Assembly: GCF_018798885.1 (NCBI RefSeq)
Contig: NZ_CP076361.1
Span: 2,695,501-2,759,500, forward strand
Length of the DNA: 64,000 bases
Source: Gemmobacter fulvus
Lineage (GTDB): Bacteria > Pseudomonadota > Alphaproteobacteria > Rhodobacterales > Rhodobacteraceae
Direction of reading: 5' to 3'
The translations under genes were made by a program, and so were the position numbers. The notes below the pieces were generated by a model. That model had not been told where the DNA came from. It worked only from the letters and a program-made list of their open reading frames with translations, and ran no database searches. Positions 16,108 through 25,442 of this stretch are shown here, piece after piece. Each line of letters begins with the position of its first letter. The first letter of the stretch is position 1.

Positions 16108-18533
16108 GTCTGGGCAAACCGCTGCCGCATGACGCGGCCCCGCTGCATGTGACCGGGCAAGCGCGTTACACCGATGACATCCCGCTGCCTGCGGGGGCGC
16201 TGCATCTGGCTTTCGGCCTGTCCACCTGTGCGCATGGCGACATCACGGCGCTCGATCTGGCAGCGGTGCGGGCCGCCCCCGGTGTGGTTGCGGTGTTTTC
16301 CGCCGCCGACTGGCCCGAGATGCCCGATTGTTCGCCCTCGGTGCAGGACGAGCCGCTGCTGGCGGTGGGGCAGGTGTACTATGTCGGGCAGCCGGTGTTT
16401 CTGGTGGTGGCTGACAGCCATCTGGCGGCGCGCCGGGCGGCCCGGCTGGGCTGCATCACCTATGCCGAGCGCCCGGCGCTGCTGACGGTGGAGCAGGCGC
16501 TGGCCGCCAATTCGCGGTTCGAGGACGGGCCGGTGGTCTGGGCGCGCGGCGATGCGGCGGCGGCCATTGCCGCGGCACCGCATGTGATCAGCGCCGAGAT
16601 GGAGGTCGGCGGACAGGAGCATTTCTATCTGGAAGGCCAGATCGCCGCGGCCCTGCTGCAAGAGGGTGGTGATATGGTGGTCTACAGTTCCACCCAGCAC
16701 CCGACCGAGATCCAGCACAAGGTCGCCCATGCCCTGCATCTGCCGATGCATGCCGTGCGGGTGGAGGTGCGGCGCATGGGCGGCGGCTTTGGCGGCAAGG
16801 AAAGCCAGGGCAATGCGCTGGCGATTGCCTGCGCGCTGGCGGCTCGGGCGACCGGGCGGCCCTGCAAGATGCGCTATGACCGCGACGATGACATGATGAT
16901 CACCGGCAAGCGGCATGATCTGAAGATCCGCTATCGCGCTGGATTCGATGAGACCGGCCTTTTGGCGGGGATCGAGTTCCAGCACCTGTTCCGCTGCGGC
17001 TGGAGCCAGGATCTGAGCCTGCCGGTGGCCGACCGGGCGATGCTGCATGCCGACAATGCCTATCATCTGGCGCATGTGCGCATTGAAAGCCATCGCCTGA
17101 AAACCAACACCCAAAGTGCCACCGCCTATCGCGGGTTCGGTGGCCCGCAGGGGGTGGTGGGGATCGAGCGGGTGATGGATCACATCGCCCATTGCCTGAA
17201 GCTGGATCCGCTTATGGTGCGGCGGCGGAATTTCTATGCGGAAATGACCGAAGGGGGGCTTTCTGCCCCCCGCGCCTCCGGCGCGCCCCCCGAGGATATT
17301 TTTGCCAAGATGAAAGCGGGGGCGTTTCGGGCAGAAGCCTCGGGCACGGGGCGGCGATATGGCGCGGAACATTCCCCGCAGCTGGAGGTAGCGCAGACCA
17401 CGCATTACCACATGCCGGTCGAGGATTTCATTGGCCGCGCTTTGGTAGCGGATCTGGAGCGGCGGTCAGACTATCAGGCGCGGCGCGCCGAGATCGCGCG
17501 CTGGAATGCCGCCAGCCCGATCCTGAAGCGGGGGATCGCGCTGACCCCGGTGAAGTTCGGCATTTCGTTCACGCTGACCTTTCTCAATCAGGCCGGGGCT
17601 CTGGTGCATGTGTATCAGGATGGTTCGATCCATCTGAACCATGGTGGCACCGAGATGGGGCAGGGGCTGTTTCAGAAGGTGGCGCAGGTGGCGGCCTCGG
17701 TGTTCGGGGTGCCGGTGTTGGCTGTGAAAATCACCGCCACCGATACTGGCAAGGTGCCCAATACCTCGGCCACCGCTGCGTCCTCGGGATCGGATCTGAA
17801 CGGCATGGCGGCGCAGGCGGCCTGTGTCGCGATCCGCGACCGGATGGCGGCGCATCTGGCGGAGACCCATCAGATCAGCCCGGAGGCGGTTGTGTTTGCG
17901 GCGGGGCGCGTCGGGGTGGGGACGGCGGAGTACAGCTTTGCCGAGGCGGCGGCGGCGGCCTATCAGGCACGGGTGTCGCTATCTGCCACCGGCTATTACG
18001 CCACACCCAAACTGCAATGGGATCGCAAGCGCGGTGCGGGGCGGCCCTTTCTGTATTTCGCCTATGGTGCGGCGGTCAGCGAAGTGGTGATCGACACACT
18101 GACCGGCGAGAACCGCATTCTGCGGACCGATATTCTGCATGACACCGGCAGCAGTCTGAACCCGGCGCTGGATATCGGGCAGGTGGAGGGGGCCTATGTG
18201 CAGGGGGCGGGGTGGCTGACCACGGAAGAACTGGTCTGGGATGACAGCGGGCGTCTGCGCACCCATGCGCCCAGCACCTACAAGATTCCCGCCTGCTCTG
18301 ACCGCCCGCCAGTGTTCAACGTGGCTTTGTGGGAGCGCCCGAACCCTGAGGCGACGGTGGGCAAATCCAAGGCGGTGGGTGAGCCACCGTTCATGCTGGG
18401 CATTTCGGTGCTGATGGCACTGTCGGATGCGGTGGCGGCCTGTGGCGATGGCACGATCTATCCGGCGCTGGAAGCCCCGGCCACGGCAGAGCGGGTGTTG
18501 TGGGCCGTGCAGCGGCAGCACGGCCATGTTTGA
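16104..18533 (+). CDS. xdhB: Xanthine dehydrogenase large subunit (molybdopterin-binding)
   Basis: An 809-residue molybdenum-cofactor subunit that hydroxylates hypoxanthine and xanthine to urate. Conserved parts include [10 protein letters not shown] near the start, [21 protein letters not shown], the arginine loop [22 protein letters not shown] and the base-catalyst glutamate E760 in AVGEPPF. It starts within the xdhA stop (ATGA) and overlaps xdhC by 8 bases, which implies translational coupling. Residues about 384-404 derive from an in-frame copy of the palindromic element (reading [12 protein letters not shown]), followed by some 40 poorly conserved-looking residues before homology resumes at [11 protein letters not shown]. 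The catalytic residues lie outside this stretch, so the subunit is probably active. Confidence 0.96.
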   Translation: MSLGKPLPHDAAPLHVTGQARYTDDIPLPAGALHLAFGLSTCAHGDITALDLAAVRAAPGVVAVFSAADWPEMPDCSPSVQDEPLLAVGQVYYVGQPVFLVVADSHLAARRAARLGCITYAERPALLTVEQALAANSRFEDGPVVWARGDAAAAIAAAPHVISAEMEVGGQEHFYLEGQIAAALLQEGGDMVVYSSTQHPTEIQHKVAHALHLPMHAVRVEVRRMGGGFGGKESQGNALAIACALAARATGRPCKMRYDRDDDMMITGKRHDLKIRYRAGFDETGLLAGIEFQHLFRCGWSQDLSLPVADRAMLHADNAYHLAHVRIESHRLKTNTQSATAYRGFGGPQGVVGIERVMDHIAHCLKLDPLMVRRRNFYAEMTEGGLSAPRASGAPPEDIFAKMKAGAFRAEASGTGRRYGAEHSPQLEVAQTTHYHMPVEDFIGRALVADLERRSDYQARRAEIARWNAASPILKRGIALTPVKFGISFTLTFLNQAGALVHVYQDGSIHLNHGGTEMGQGLFQKVAQVAASVFGVPVLAVKITATDTGKVPNTSATAASSGSDLNGMAAQAACVAIRDRMAAHLAETHQISPEAVVFAAGRVGVGTAEYSFAEAAAAAYQARVSLSATGYYATPKLQWDRKRGAGRPFLYFAYGAAVSEVVIDTLTGENRILRTDILHDTGSSLNPALDIGQVEGAYVQGAGWLTTEELVWDDSGRLRTHAPSTYKIPACSDRPPVFNVALWERPNPEATVGKSKAVGEPPFMLGISVLMALSDAVAACGDGTIYPALEAPATAERVLWAVQRQHGHV
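17253..17315 (+). repeat. Palindromic interspersed element, copy inside xdhB (plus orientation)
   Basis: Hairpin of six G and six C around CTTTCTG (17253-17271), a second small hairpin GCGCC TCC GGCGC (17272-17284), then the core GAGGATATTT, four variable bases and CCAAGATGAA. It is in frame with xdhB. Apart from the middle hairpin it closely matches the intergenic copy at 21013-21082. Confidence 0.75.
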
Positions 18534-19473
18534 TCGCGCGGGGCTTGTGACGGCGGTGGCGGCGCAGGGGCGGGTTGCCCGGGTGGTGATTGCGGCCTTT
18601 GACGGATCGTCGCCGCGTGAGGTGGGGGCGGCAATGCTGGTCTGGCCCGGCGGGCAAAGCGGCACCATCGGGGGTGGCGCGCTGGAGTTTCAGGCGGTGG
18701 AGCGGGCGCGGGCCTTGTTGGCGCAGGGTGGGCCGCTGCGGGTGGACCGGGTGCCGCTTGGGCCGGCGCTGGGGCAATGCTGCGGCGGTGCGGTGACGCT
18801 GGTGACCGAGCTGTTTTGTGCAGAGACGGCGGCGGCGCTGCTGCATGAGGTGATCGCCCGACCGCTGCGCGCCGCGCCGATGCCATTCGCGGTGAAGCGT
18901 TTGCTGGCGCGGGCGCGGGCAGAGGGTGTGCTGCCCGAACCACAACTGCTTCAGGGCTGGTGGGTCGAACCGGTGGCGCGACCGCAGCGCCATCTGTGGA
19001 TCTGGGGCGCGGGCCATGTGGGGCGGGCCCTAGTCGGGGTGCTGGCGCCTTTGCCGGGCGTGGCGCTGACCTGGGTGGATACCGCCCCGGACCGTTTTCC
19101 CGAGGCGGTGCCCGAGGGTGTGACGGTGCTGCCCGCCGCCGATCCGGCTGCCCTTGTGGCTTATGCGCCGGGCGGGGCCGAACATCTGGTGCTGACCTAT
19201 TCCCATGCGCTGGATCTGGAACTGTGCCACCGGCTTTTGGCGCATGGGTTCCGGCATCTGGGGCTGATTGGATCTGCGACCAAGGCGGCACGGTTCCGGG
19301 CGCGGCTGCAGGATCTGGGGCATTCTGCGGCGGCGATTTCACGAATTGCCTGCCCGATGGGCGACAAAAGCCTTGGCAAGCACCCGCAAGCGATTGCCCT
19401 TGGCGTCGCCGTCGCCTTTCTGCGACAGGGAGAGAACAGACAAGGCATCAACCGCGGGGAGATGGCGGGATGA
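18526..19473 (+). CDS. xdhC: Xanthine dehydrogenase accessory protein XdhC
   Basis: A 315-residue XdhC. This family binds molybdenum cofactor, protects it, and works with a sulfurase so that the sulfurated cofactor is inserted into XdhB. The N-terminal half contains GSSPREVGAAMLV and GTIGGGALE; the C-terminal half is a Rossmann-type domain (LWIWGAGHVGRALV, HLGLIGSATKAARF). The ATG overlaps the end of xdhB and the stop overlaps the ATG of the next gene (ATGA), placing it firmly in the xdh-transporter operon. The upstream in-frame extension lies wholly inside xdhB and is not used. Confidence 0.95.
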   Translation: MFDRAGLVTAVAAQGRVARVVIAAFDGSSPREVGAAMLVWPGGQSGTIGGGALEFQAVERARALLAQGGPLRVDRVPLGPALGQCCGGAVTLVTELFCAETAAALLHEVIARPLRAAPMPFAVKRLLARARAEGVLPEPQLLQGWWVEPVARPQRHLWIWGAGHVGRALVGVLAPLPGVALTWVDTAPDRFPEAVPEGVTVLPAADPAALVAYAPGGAEHLVLTYSHALDLELCHRLLAHGFRHLGLIGSATKAARFRARLQDLGHSAAAISRIACPMGDKSLGKHPQAIALGVAVAFLRQGENRQGINRGEMAG

Positions 19474-20999
19474 CAAATGGCGAGACGCTGTTGCGCGTCG
19501 AGGGTGTGACCAAGGCCTATCCGGGGGTGGTGGCCAACAGTGACGTGTCCTTCACCATCAAGGCGGGGGAGGTGCATGCGCTGCTGGGCGAAAACGGCGC
19601 GGGCAAATCGACGCTGGTCAAGATGATCTACGGGCTGGTCAAACCCGACAGCGGCAGGATGACCCTGCGCGGCCAGCCCTATGCCCCGACCGAGCCGCGC
19701 ATGGCGCGGGCCTCGGGGGTGGCGATGGTATTTCAGCATTTCTCGCTGTTCGAGGCGCTGAACGTGGCCGAAAACGTGGCGCTGGGCATGGAACACCCGC
19801 CGAAGATGGGGGCGCTTGCCACGCAGATCCGCAATGTGAGCGCGGCTTATGGCCTGCCGCTCGATCCGGCGCGGATGGTGGGCGATCTGTCGGCGGGCGA
19901 ACGGCAACGGGTGGAGATCATTCGGTGCCTGTTGCAGGATCCCAAACTGCTGATCATGGACGAGCCGACCAGTGTGCTGACCCCGCAAGAGGTGGAGATC
20001 CTGTTCCGCACCCTGCGGCTGTTGAAATCCGAAGGCACGTCGATCCTGTATATCTCGCACAAGCTTGAGGAAATCCGGGCGCTGTGTGACGAGGCGACGA
20101 TCCTGCGGCGTGGCAAGGTGGTGGCCACCTGTACCCCGCGCGACCGCTCCGCGCGCGAGATGGCGGAGCTGATGGTGGGGGCGACCCTGACCCCGCCCGC
20201 CCGCAGTGGCAAGGCCAAGGGCGGTGTGGTTCTGGAGGTGGCAGACCTGTCGGTCGCCTCGCCAATCCCTTTTGGCACATCGTTGAAACATATCGGCTTT
20301 TCGGTGGCGCGCGGCGAGGTTCTGGGCATTGCGGGCGTGGCGGGTAATGGGCAGGATGAATTGCTACTGGCGCTGTCGGGCGAGCTGACCACCACCCGCG
20401 ATGCAGTGCGGATCGACGGGCAGGGCATGGGCGATCAGGGGCCGGTGGCCCGGCGGCGCGCCGGTCTTGTGGCCGCCCCCGAGGAACGGCTGGGCCATGC
20501 GGCGGCCCCGGACATGAGCCTAGTGGAAAATGCCCTGCTGTCGGGGGCAACACGCAAGGGGTTGGTGCGCAACGGCTTTATCGACTGGCCTGCGGCGCAG
20601 AGCTTTGCGGCGGGAATCGTGGCCGAGTTTGACGTGCGCACCCCGGGCACCCATGTGGCGGCGCGCGCGCTGTCGGGTGGGAATTTGCAGAAATTCGTGG
20701 TGGGACGCGAATTGTCGCAAGACCCCACGGTGATCGTGATCAACCAACCCACCTGGGGGGTGGATGCGGCGGCGGCGGCGGCGATCCGGCAGGCGATCAT
20801 CGACCGGGCGGCGGCAAGCGCCGCGGTGGTGGTGATCAGCCAGGATCTGGACGAGCTGCTGGAGGTTGCGGACAATTTTGCCGCCCTGAACGCGGGCCGC
20901 CTGACCAGCCCGCGCCCGGTGCAGGGGCTGACCATTGACGAGATCGGGCTGATGATGGGCGGTGCGCATGGCATGGAGGGGGCGCAGCATGGGGTGTGA
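19470..20999 (+). CDS. BMP-type nucleoside/purine ABC transporter, double ATPase subunit
   Basis: A 509-residue protein with two tandem ABC domains, as in sugar and BMP-family nucleoside importers. Domain 1 (about 8-235) has Walker A GENGAGKST, signature LSAGERQRVE and Walker B LLIMDEPTS. Domain 2 (about 255-500) has a degenerate Walker A (GVAGNGQDE), signature LSGGNLQKFVVGREL and a Walker B ending INQPTWG instead of DEPT, as usual in this family. It powers uptake with the two permeases and binding protein encoded downstream. Coupling to xdhC (ATGA overlap) argues that the substrate is a purine base or nucleoside feeding xanthine dehydrogenase. Confidence 0.94.
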   Translation: MTNGETLLRVEGVTKAYPGVVANSDVSFTIKAGEVHALLGENGAGKSTLVKMIYGLVKPDSGRMTLRGQPYAPTEPRMARASGVAMVFQHFSLFEALNVAENVALGMEHPPKMGALATQIRNVSAAYGLPLDPARMVGDLSAGERQRVEIIRCLLQDPKLLIMDEPTSVLTPQEVEILFRTLRLLKSEGTSILYISHKLEEIRALCDEATILRRGKVVATCTPRDRSAREMAELMVGATLTPPARSGKAKGGVVLEVADLSVASPIPFGTSLKHIGFSVARGEVLGIAGVAGNGQDELLLALSGELTTTRDAVRIDGQGMGDQGPVARRRAGLVAAPEERLGHAAAPDMSLVENALLSGATRKGLVRNGFIDWPAAQSFAAGIVAEFDVRTPGTHVAARALSGGNLQKFVVGRELSQDPTVIVINQPTWGVDAAAAAAIRQAIIDRAAASAAVVVISQDLDELLEVADNFAALNAGRLTSPRPVQGLTIDEIGLMMGGAHGMEGAQHGV

Positions 21000-21012
21000 G
21001 GCGAGAGCGGCA

Positions 21013-21082
21013 GGGGGGCTGTCTGCCCCCCTCTTGGCCTGTGGCCAATTCACCCCCCGAGGATATTTGGGCCAAGATGAAA
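21013..21082 (+). repeat. Palindromic interspersed element between transporter genes
   Basis: Intergenic copy in the 102-base gap between the ATPase and first permease genes: GGGGGG CTGTCTG CCCCCC hairpin (21013-21031), TTGGCC TGT GGCCAA hairpin (21034-21048), then the core GAGGATATTT, GGG, CCAAGATGAA. Same strand and architecture as the copy in xdhB. It may act as an mRNA hairpin separating the expression levels of the two operon parts. Confidence 0.75.
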
Positions 21083-21101
21083 TCATGGGGGAGGGCGCGG
21101 G

Positions 21102-22184
21102 ATGCTGACACTGGAAAAACGCCCCTCGCCCTCGGTGTTCTGGAGCCGGGCCACACCGCTGCTGGCGGTGGCGCTGACCATGGTGGCGGGTGGGTTGATG
21201 TTCGCCATTCTGGGCAAGAACCCGTTGGAGGCGATCCGCACTATCTTCTGGGATCCGCTGTTTGGCGAGTTTGCCTGGTATCTGCGCGGGCAGTTGCTGG
21301 TGAAGGCGGGGCCGCTGATCCTGATTGCGGTGGGGCTGAGCCTTGGGTTTCGGGCCGGGATCTGGAACATTGGTGCCGAGGGCCAGTATATCATGGGCGC
21401 GATTTTTGGCGCGGCGGTGGGGCTGGCGGTGTTTCCCACTGAAAACCGGCTGATCTATCCGGTGATGGTACTGGCCGGGGCCTTGGGCGGCTGGATCTGG
21501 GCGATGATCCCGGCGATTCTGAAAACGCGGTTCAATACCAATGAGATCCTTGTCTCGCTGATGCTGGTCTATGTGGCGCAGACGGTGCTGGCGATGGCGG
21601 CGACGCGGTTTCTGCGCAATCCGGAAGGCGCGGGTTTTCCCGGCAGCCGCAATTTTTCGAGCTTCCCTGCGGCAGCCAACCCGGAACTGATCGCGGGCAG
21701 CGGTCTGCATTGGGGCGGCGTGGCGGCGCTGGCGACGGTGGTGGCGGCCTATGTGCTGTTGCAGCGGCATATTCTGGGCTTCCACATCAAGCTGTCGGGG
21801 CAGGCACCGCGCGCGGCACGCTATGCGGGCGTCAGCCCGAACCGGCTGGTGGTGCTGTGCATGGGCATTGCCGGGGCGCTGGCCGGTGTGGCCGGTCTGT
21901 TCGAGGTGACGGGGCCTGCCGGGCAGATCACCATTGATTTCAACGTAGGTTATGGGTTCACCGCCATCATCGTGGCCTTTCTGGGCCGCCTCAACCCGCT
22001 GGGGATTCTGCTGGCGGGGCTGCTGATGGCGCTGACCTATATCGGGGGCGAGATGGCCTCGACCAATCTGGGTCTGCCGTCGGCCGCCATTCAGGCCTTT
22101 CAGGGGATGCTGCTGTTTTTCCTGCTGGCCTGTGACGTGCTGACGAATTTCCGGATCCGGTTCACAAAGCGGGAGAGCGCATGA
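21102..22184 (+). CDS. Nucleoside/purine ABC transporter permease 1
   Basis: A 360-residue integral membrane permease (BPD_transp_2 / LIV-H-like superfamily, BMP-transporter group) with a positively charged N-terminus (MLTLEKRP) and about nine hydrophobic segments. Family features include LGFRAGIWNIGAEGQYIMGA and the second half IKLSGQAPRAARYAGV, which is the cytoplasmic coupling region facing the ATPase. It forms the translocation pore with the next gene's product. The stop overlaps the next start codon (ATGA at 22181-22184). Confidence 0.94.
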   Translation: MLTLEKRPSPSVFWSRATPLLAVALTMVAGGLMFAILGKNPLEAIRTIFWDPLFGEFAWYLRGQLLVKAGPLILIAVGLSLGFRAGIWNIGAEGQYIMGAIFGAAVGLAVFPTENRLIYPVMVLAGALGGWIWAMIPAILKTRFNTNEILVSLMLVYVAQTVLAMAATRFLRNPEGAGFPGSRNFSSFPAAANPELIAGSGLHWGGVAALATVVAAYVLLQRHILGFHIKLSGQAPRAARYAGVSPNRLVVLCMGIAGALAGVAGLFEVTGPAGQITIDFNVGYGFTAIIVAFLGRLNPLGILLAGLLMALTYIGGEMASTNLGLPSAAIQAFQGMLLFFLLACDVLTNFRIRFTKRESA

Positions 22185-23113
22185 TGTTTGGGGGTATTGA
22201 TCCGACGCTGCTGATTGCCTCGCTGATGGTGGCCTCGGTGCCGATCATGCTGGCGGCGATCGGCGAGCTGGTGGTGGAGAAGGCGGGGGTGCTGAACCTC
22301 GGGGTTGAGGGCATGATGATCATGGGGGCCGTGGTCGGGTTCGTGGCGGCGGTCAAGACCGGCAGCCCGGTTCTGGGCTTTCTGGGCGGGGCGGCGGGTG
22401 GCGCGTGCCTTGCCCTTGTCTTTGCCTTTCTCACACAATTCCTGCTGGCAAATCAGGTGGCAACCGGCCTTGCCTTGACGCTTTTCGGCCTTGGCCTGTC
22501 ATCGCTGATCGGGCAGAGCTTTGTCGGGCAGCGCCCGCCGCTGACCGGCGATGTGCCCTTCGGGCCTCTGGCCGATCTGCCGGTGCTGGGGCGCATCCTG
22601 TTCCAGCATGATTCGCTGGTTTATGTGTCGATTCTGGCGGTGGCGGCGGTCTGGGCAGTGCTGAAATTCACCCGGCTGGGGCTGATCCTGCGGGCGGTGG
22701 GCGAAAGCCATGAGGCGGCCCATGCATTGGGCTACAAGGTGCGGCGGATCCGTGTGCTGGCGATCCTGTTCGGCGGGGCGATGGCGGGATTGGGCGGGGC
22801 CTATCTGAGCCTGATCCGCGTGCCGCAATGGACCGATGGCATCACCGCAGGCGCGGGCTGGATTGCGCTGGCGATTGTGGTCTTTGCCAGCTGGAAGCCG
22901 TGGCGTGTGCTGCTGGGTGCCTATCTTTTTGGCGGAATTACCGTGCTTCAGCTTAATCTCCAGGCGGCCGGGGCCAAAATTCCCGTCGAATACTTGTCGA
23001 TGTCCCCCTATCTGATAACCATCCTTGTATTGGTCATCATGTCCAGCGGCCGGGGCAAAGCGGCGCTCAATGCGCCTGCAAGTCTGGGCCAGAACTTTCA
23101 CGCTGCCCGGTAA
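22181..23113 (+). CDS. Nucleoside/purine ABC transporter permease 2
   Basis: A 310-residue membrane permease, paralogous to the preceding one, with about eight hydrophobic segments, the motif AGVLNLGVEGMMIMGA and the coupling region LRAVGESHEAAHALGYKVRRIR. It pairs with permease 1 as a heterodimeric channel. Starts ATGATG within the upstream stop. A binding-protein gene follows after 50 bases. Confidence 0.94.
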   Translation: MMFGGIDPTLLIASLMVASVPIMLAAIGELVVEKAGVLNLGVEGMMIMGAVVGFVAAVKTGSPVLGFLGGAAGGACLALVFAFLTQFLLANQVATGLALTLFGLGLSSLIGQSFVGQRPPLTGDVPFGPLADLPVLGRILFQHDSLVYVSILAVAAVWAVLKFTRLGLILRAVGESHEAAHALGYKVRRIRVLAILFGGAMAGLGGAYLSLIRVPQWTDGITAGAGWIALAIVVFASWKPWRVLLGAYLFGGITVLQLNLQAAGAKIPVEYLSMSPYLITILVLVIMSSGRGKAALNAPASLGQNFHAAR

Positions 23114-23163
23114 GGCGGCCAATCAGCAACGGGGCCGGCAAGGCCCCTCAGGGAGTGATCTGA

Positions 23164-24246
23164 ATGAAACGCAGACATCTGCTCGCGACGGCGGCTCTGG
23201 GTCTTGGGCTTGTGACCAGCGGCGCTGCCATGGCGCAAGACAAGACAAAGGCCTGCTGGGTCTATGTCGGGCCGATCGGCGATCTGGGCTGGTCGTATCA
23301 GCACCATCAGGGCCTTCTGGCCGTGGAGGCGGCTTATGGCGACAAGGTGGAAACCGCCTATCAGGAAAGCGTGCCGGAAGGTGCGGATGCCGAACGGGTG
23401 CTGACGCAGATGGCGCTGTCGGGCTGTGACATCATCTTTACCACGTCCTTCGGTTACATGGATGCGACCAACGCGGTTGCTGCCAAATTCCCCGATGTGA
23501 AATTCGAACATGCGACCGGGTTCAAGCGCGAGCATCCCAACGTCTCTACCTATAACGCGCGCTTCTATGAAGGCCGCGCCGTGATGGGCACGATTGCGGG
23601 CCGCATGACGAAATCGAACAAGATCGGCTATATCGGGTCTTTCCCGATTCCCGAGGTGGTTCAGGGCATCAACGCCAGCTTCATCCATGCGAAAAAAGTG
23701 AACCCGGCGGTCGAGATCAAGGTCGTCTGGGCCTATACTTGGTTTGATCCGGCGAAAGAGGCGGATGCGGCCAAGGCGCTGATCGAACAGGGCGTGGATG
23801 TGATTCTGGCCCATACCGACAGCACCGCCCCGCTGGCCGAGGCGCAAAAGACCCCCGGTGTGATCGGGTTCGGTCAGGCCTCTGACATGATTGATTACGC
23901 GCCCTCGCCGCGGGTGTCGTCTATCATCGACAACTGGGCGCCTTATTATGTGAAACAGGTCGGCGCGGTCATGGATGGCACCTGGGCACAGACTGACACC
24001 TGGGCCGGGATCGGCGATGGTGAGGTGGAGATTGGCGCGATCACCGAGGCCGTGCCCGCCGAAGTGAAGGCTGAGGCCGAGGCGCTGGCCGCCTCGATCG
24101 CGTCGGGGGCCTATCATCCGTTTACCGGGCCGCTGAAAAAGCAGGACGGTTCGGATTGGCTGGCCGAAGGGGCGGTGGCCGATGATGGCACGCTGGCCGG
24201 CATGAATTTCTTCGTCGAAGGCATCGAGGGCGAAATTCCGAAGTGA
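23164..24246 (+). CDS. BMP-family (PnrA-like) purine/nucleoside-binding lipoprotein or periplasmic protein
   Basis: A 360-residue extracytoplasmic binding protein. The signal peptide MKRRHLLATAALGLGLVTSG AAMAQ has a KRR n-region; no lipobox cysteine is seen, so it is probably periplasmic rather than lipid-anchored. The mature domain is of the basic membrane protein / PnrA type (VYVGPIGDLGWSYQHHQG, TTSFGYMDATNAVAAKFPDVKFEH, GYIGSFPIPEVVQGINAS). Family members bind purine nucleosides or bases. It is the last gene of the xdh-transporter operon, with a strong terminator directly after it. Confidence 0.93.
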   Translation: MKRRHLLATAALGLGLVTSGAAMAQDKTKACWVYVGPIGDLGWSYQHHQGLLAVEAAYGDKVETAYQESVPEGADAERVLTQMALSGCDIIFTTSFGYMDATNAVAAKFPDVKFEHATGFKREHPNVSTYNARFYEGRAVMGTIAGRMTKSNKIGYIGSFPIPEVVQGINASFIHAKKVNPAVEIKVVWAYTWFDPAKEADAAKALIEQGVDVILAHTDSTAPLAEAQKTPGVIGFGQASDMIDYAPSPRVSSIIDNWAPYYVKQVGAVMDGTWAQTDTWAGIGDGEVEIGAITEAVPAEVKAEAEALAASIASGAYHPFTGPLKKQDGSDWLAEGAVADDGTLAGMNFFVEGIEGEIPK

Positions 24247-24266
24247 CCGGCAGCGATTGGTAACAG

Positions 24267-24293
24267 AAGGCCCGGGTTTCGCGGGCCTTTTTT
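24267..24293 (+). terminator. Rho-independent terminator of the xdh-transporter operon
   Basis: 8-bp stem AAGGCCCG / CGGGCCTT with 7-base loop, running into six T. It lies 21 bases after the binding-protein stop. Confidence 0.93.
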
Positions 24294-24365
24294 ATTCTGC
24301 ATATCCGTCGCATGGACAGGGCCGACCCTCTTCCCTTTGTCATTTGATCAAGTATTCTGCCTGAC

Positions 24366-25442
24366 ATGAAACATGATTTTCTCATTATCGGCGGCGGCAT
24401 CGCGGGAATTTCGGCGGCTGCCGAACTTTCGGAATTGGGCTCGGTTCTGGTGCTGGAGGGCGAGGCGCATCTGGCGCATCATGCCTCTGGCCGTTCTGCC
24501 GCGCTGTTTGAACCGCGCTATGGCATGGCCCCTGTTGTGGCACTGTCGCTGGCGTCGGAAGCGCCTTTTCGCGCCATGCCCGGCATGTTGGCCGAGCGTG
24601 GCCTGATGATTCTGGCCCGCGCCGATCAGGCGGAGGTCTTTGCACGGGATGTGGCGGGCTTTGGCCTGTCTGACATCAGCGTGGCAGAGGCGCGCGGGAT
24701 GGTGCCGATTCTCAGCCCCGACGCCGTGGCCTTTGCCGCCGTCGCCGATCACGCCTGGGATATTGATACCGATCTGCTGATCCAGACCCATGCCAAGCGG
24801 CTGCGCGGCAATGGTGGCACGGTGCTGACCAAGGCAGCGGTCAGCGCCATTACCCGTGTGCCGGGCGGCTGGCAGGTCCAGTCCGCAGCAGGCGTGCATG
24901 AGGCGCGGATCCTGATCAACGCAGCCGGGGCCTGGGTGGACCGGATCGCCGCGATGGCCGGGGTGCAGCCCATCGGCTTTACGCCCTATCGCCGGTCGAT
25001 GGCCCGGCTGCCCGCACCGGGTGGCCATGATGTGAGCCGCTGGCCGATGCTCTTCGGTGCGGGTGAAAGCTGGTATGCCAAGCCCGATGCCGGGGCGCTG
25101 ATCGTCTCGCCCGCCGAAGAACATGCGATGGATCCGCACGATGCCTGGGCCGATGACATGGTTCTGGCCGAAGGTCTGGCCCGCTACGAAGAAATGGTGA
25201 CAGAGCCGGTAACCCGGCTGATTGCCAATTGGGCTGGGCTGCGCACCTTCTCGCCCGACCGCGTGCTGGTGATCGGACCGGATGCGCGCCAGCCCGATTT
25301 CTTCTGGCTGGCGGGGCAGGGCGGTTATGGCTTCCAGACCTCGCCCGCCGTCGCCCAACTGGTCGGGGATCTGATCGGCGGGCGCGGATCGGTCTTGCCG
25401 GAGGCGCTGCGCGCGCAACTGTCGCCCGCGCGCTTTGCATGA
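24366..25442 (+). CDS. FAD-dependent oxidoreductase, D-amino-acid/glycine oxidase type
   Basis: A 358-residue flavoprotein of the DAO superfamily. The N-terminal dinucleotide-binding motif is FLIIGGGIAGISAAAEL; the segment LAHHASGRSAALFEPRYG is typical of DadA/glycine-oxidase-like enzymes, and the C-terminal flavin motif is FFWLAGQGGYGFQTSPAVAQLV. It probably oxidises an amine or amino acid (glycine, sarcosine, D-amino acid or similar) in the cytoplasm; substrate not determinable. Its stop overlaps the start of the DUF938 methyltransferase gene (ATGA), suggesting co-translation. It begins its own unit after the terminator at 24267. Confidence 0.9.
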   Translation: MKHDFLIIGGGIAGISAAAELSELGSVLVLEGEAHLAHHASGRSAALFEPRYGMAPVVALSLASEAPFRAMPGMLAERGLMILARADQAEVFARDVAGFGLSDISVAEARGMVPILSPDAVAFAAVADHAWDIDTDLLIQTHAKRLRGNGGTVLTKAAVSAITRVPGGWQVQSAAGVHEARILINAAGAWVDRIAAMAGVQPIGFTPYRRSMARLPAPGGHDVSRWPMLFGAGESWYAKPDAGALIVSPAEEHAMDPHDAWADDMVLAEGLARYEEMVTEPVTRLIANWAGLRTFSPDRVLVIGPDARQPDFFWLAGQGGYGFQTSPAVAQLVGDLIGGRGSVLPEALRAQLSPARFA

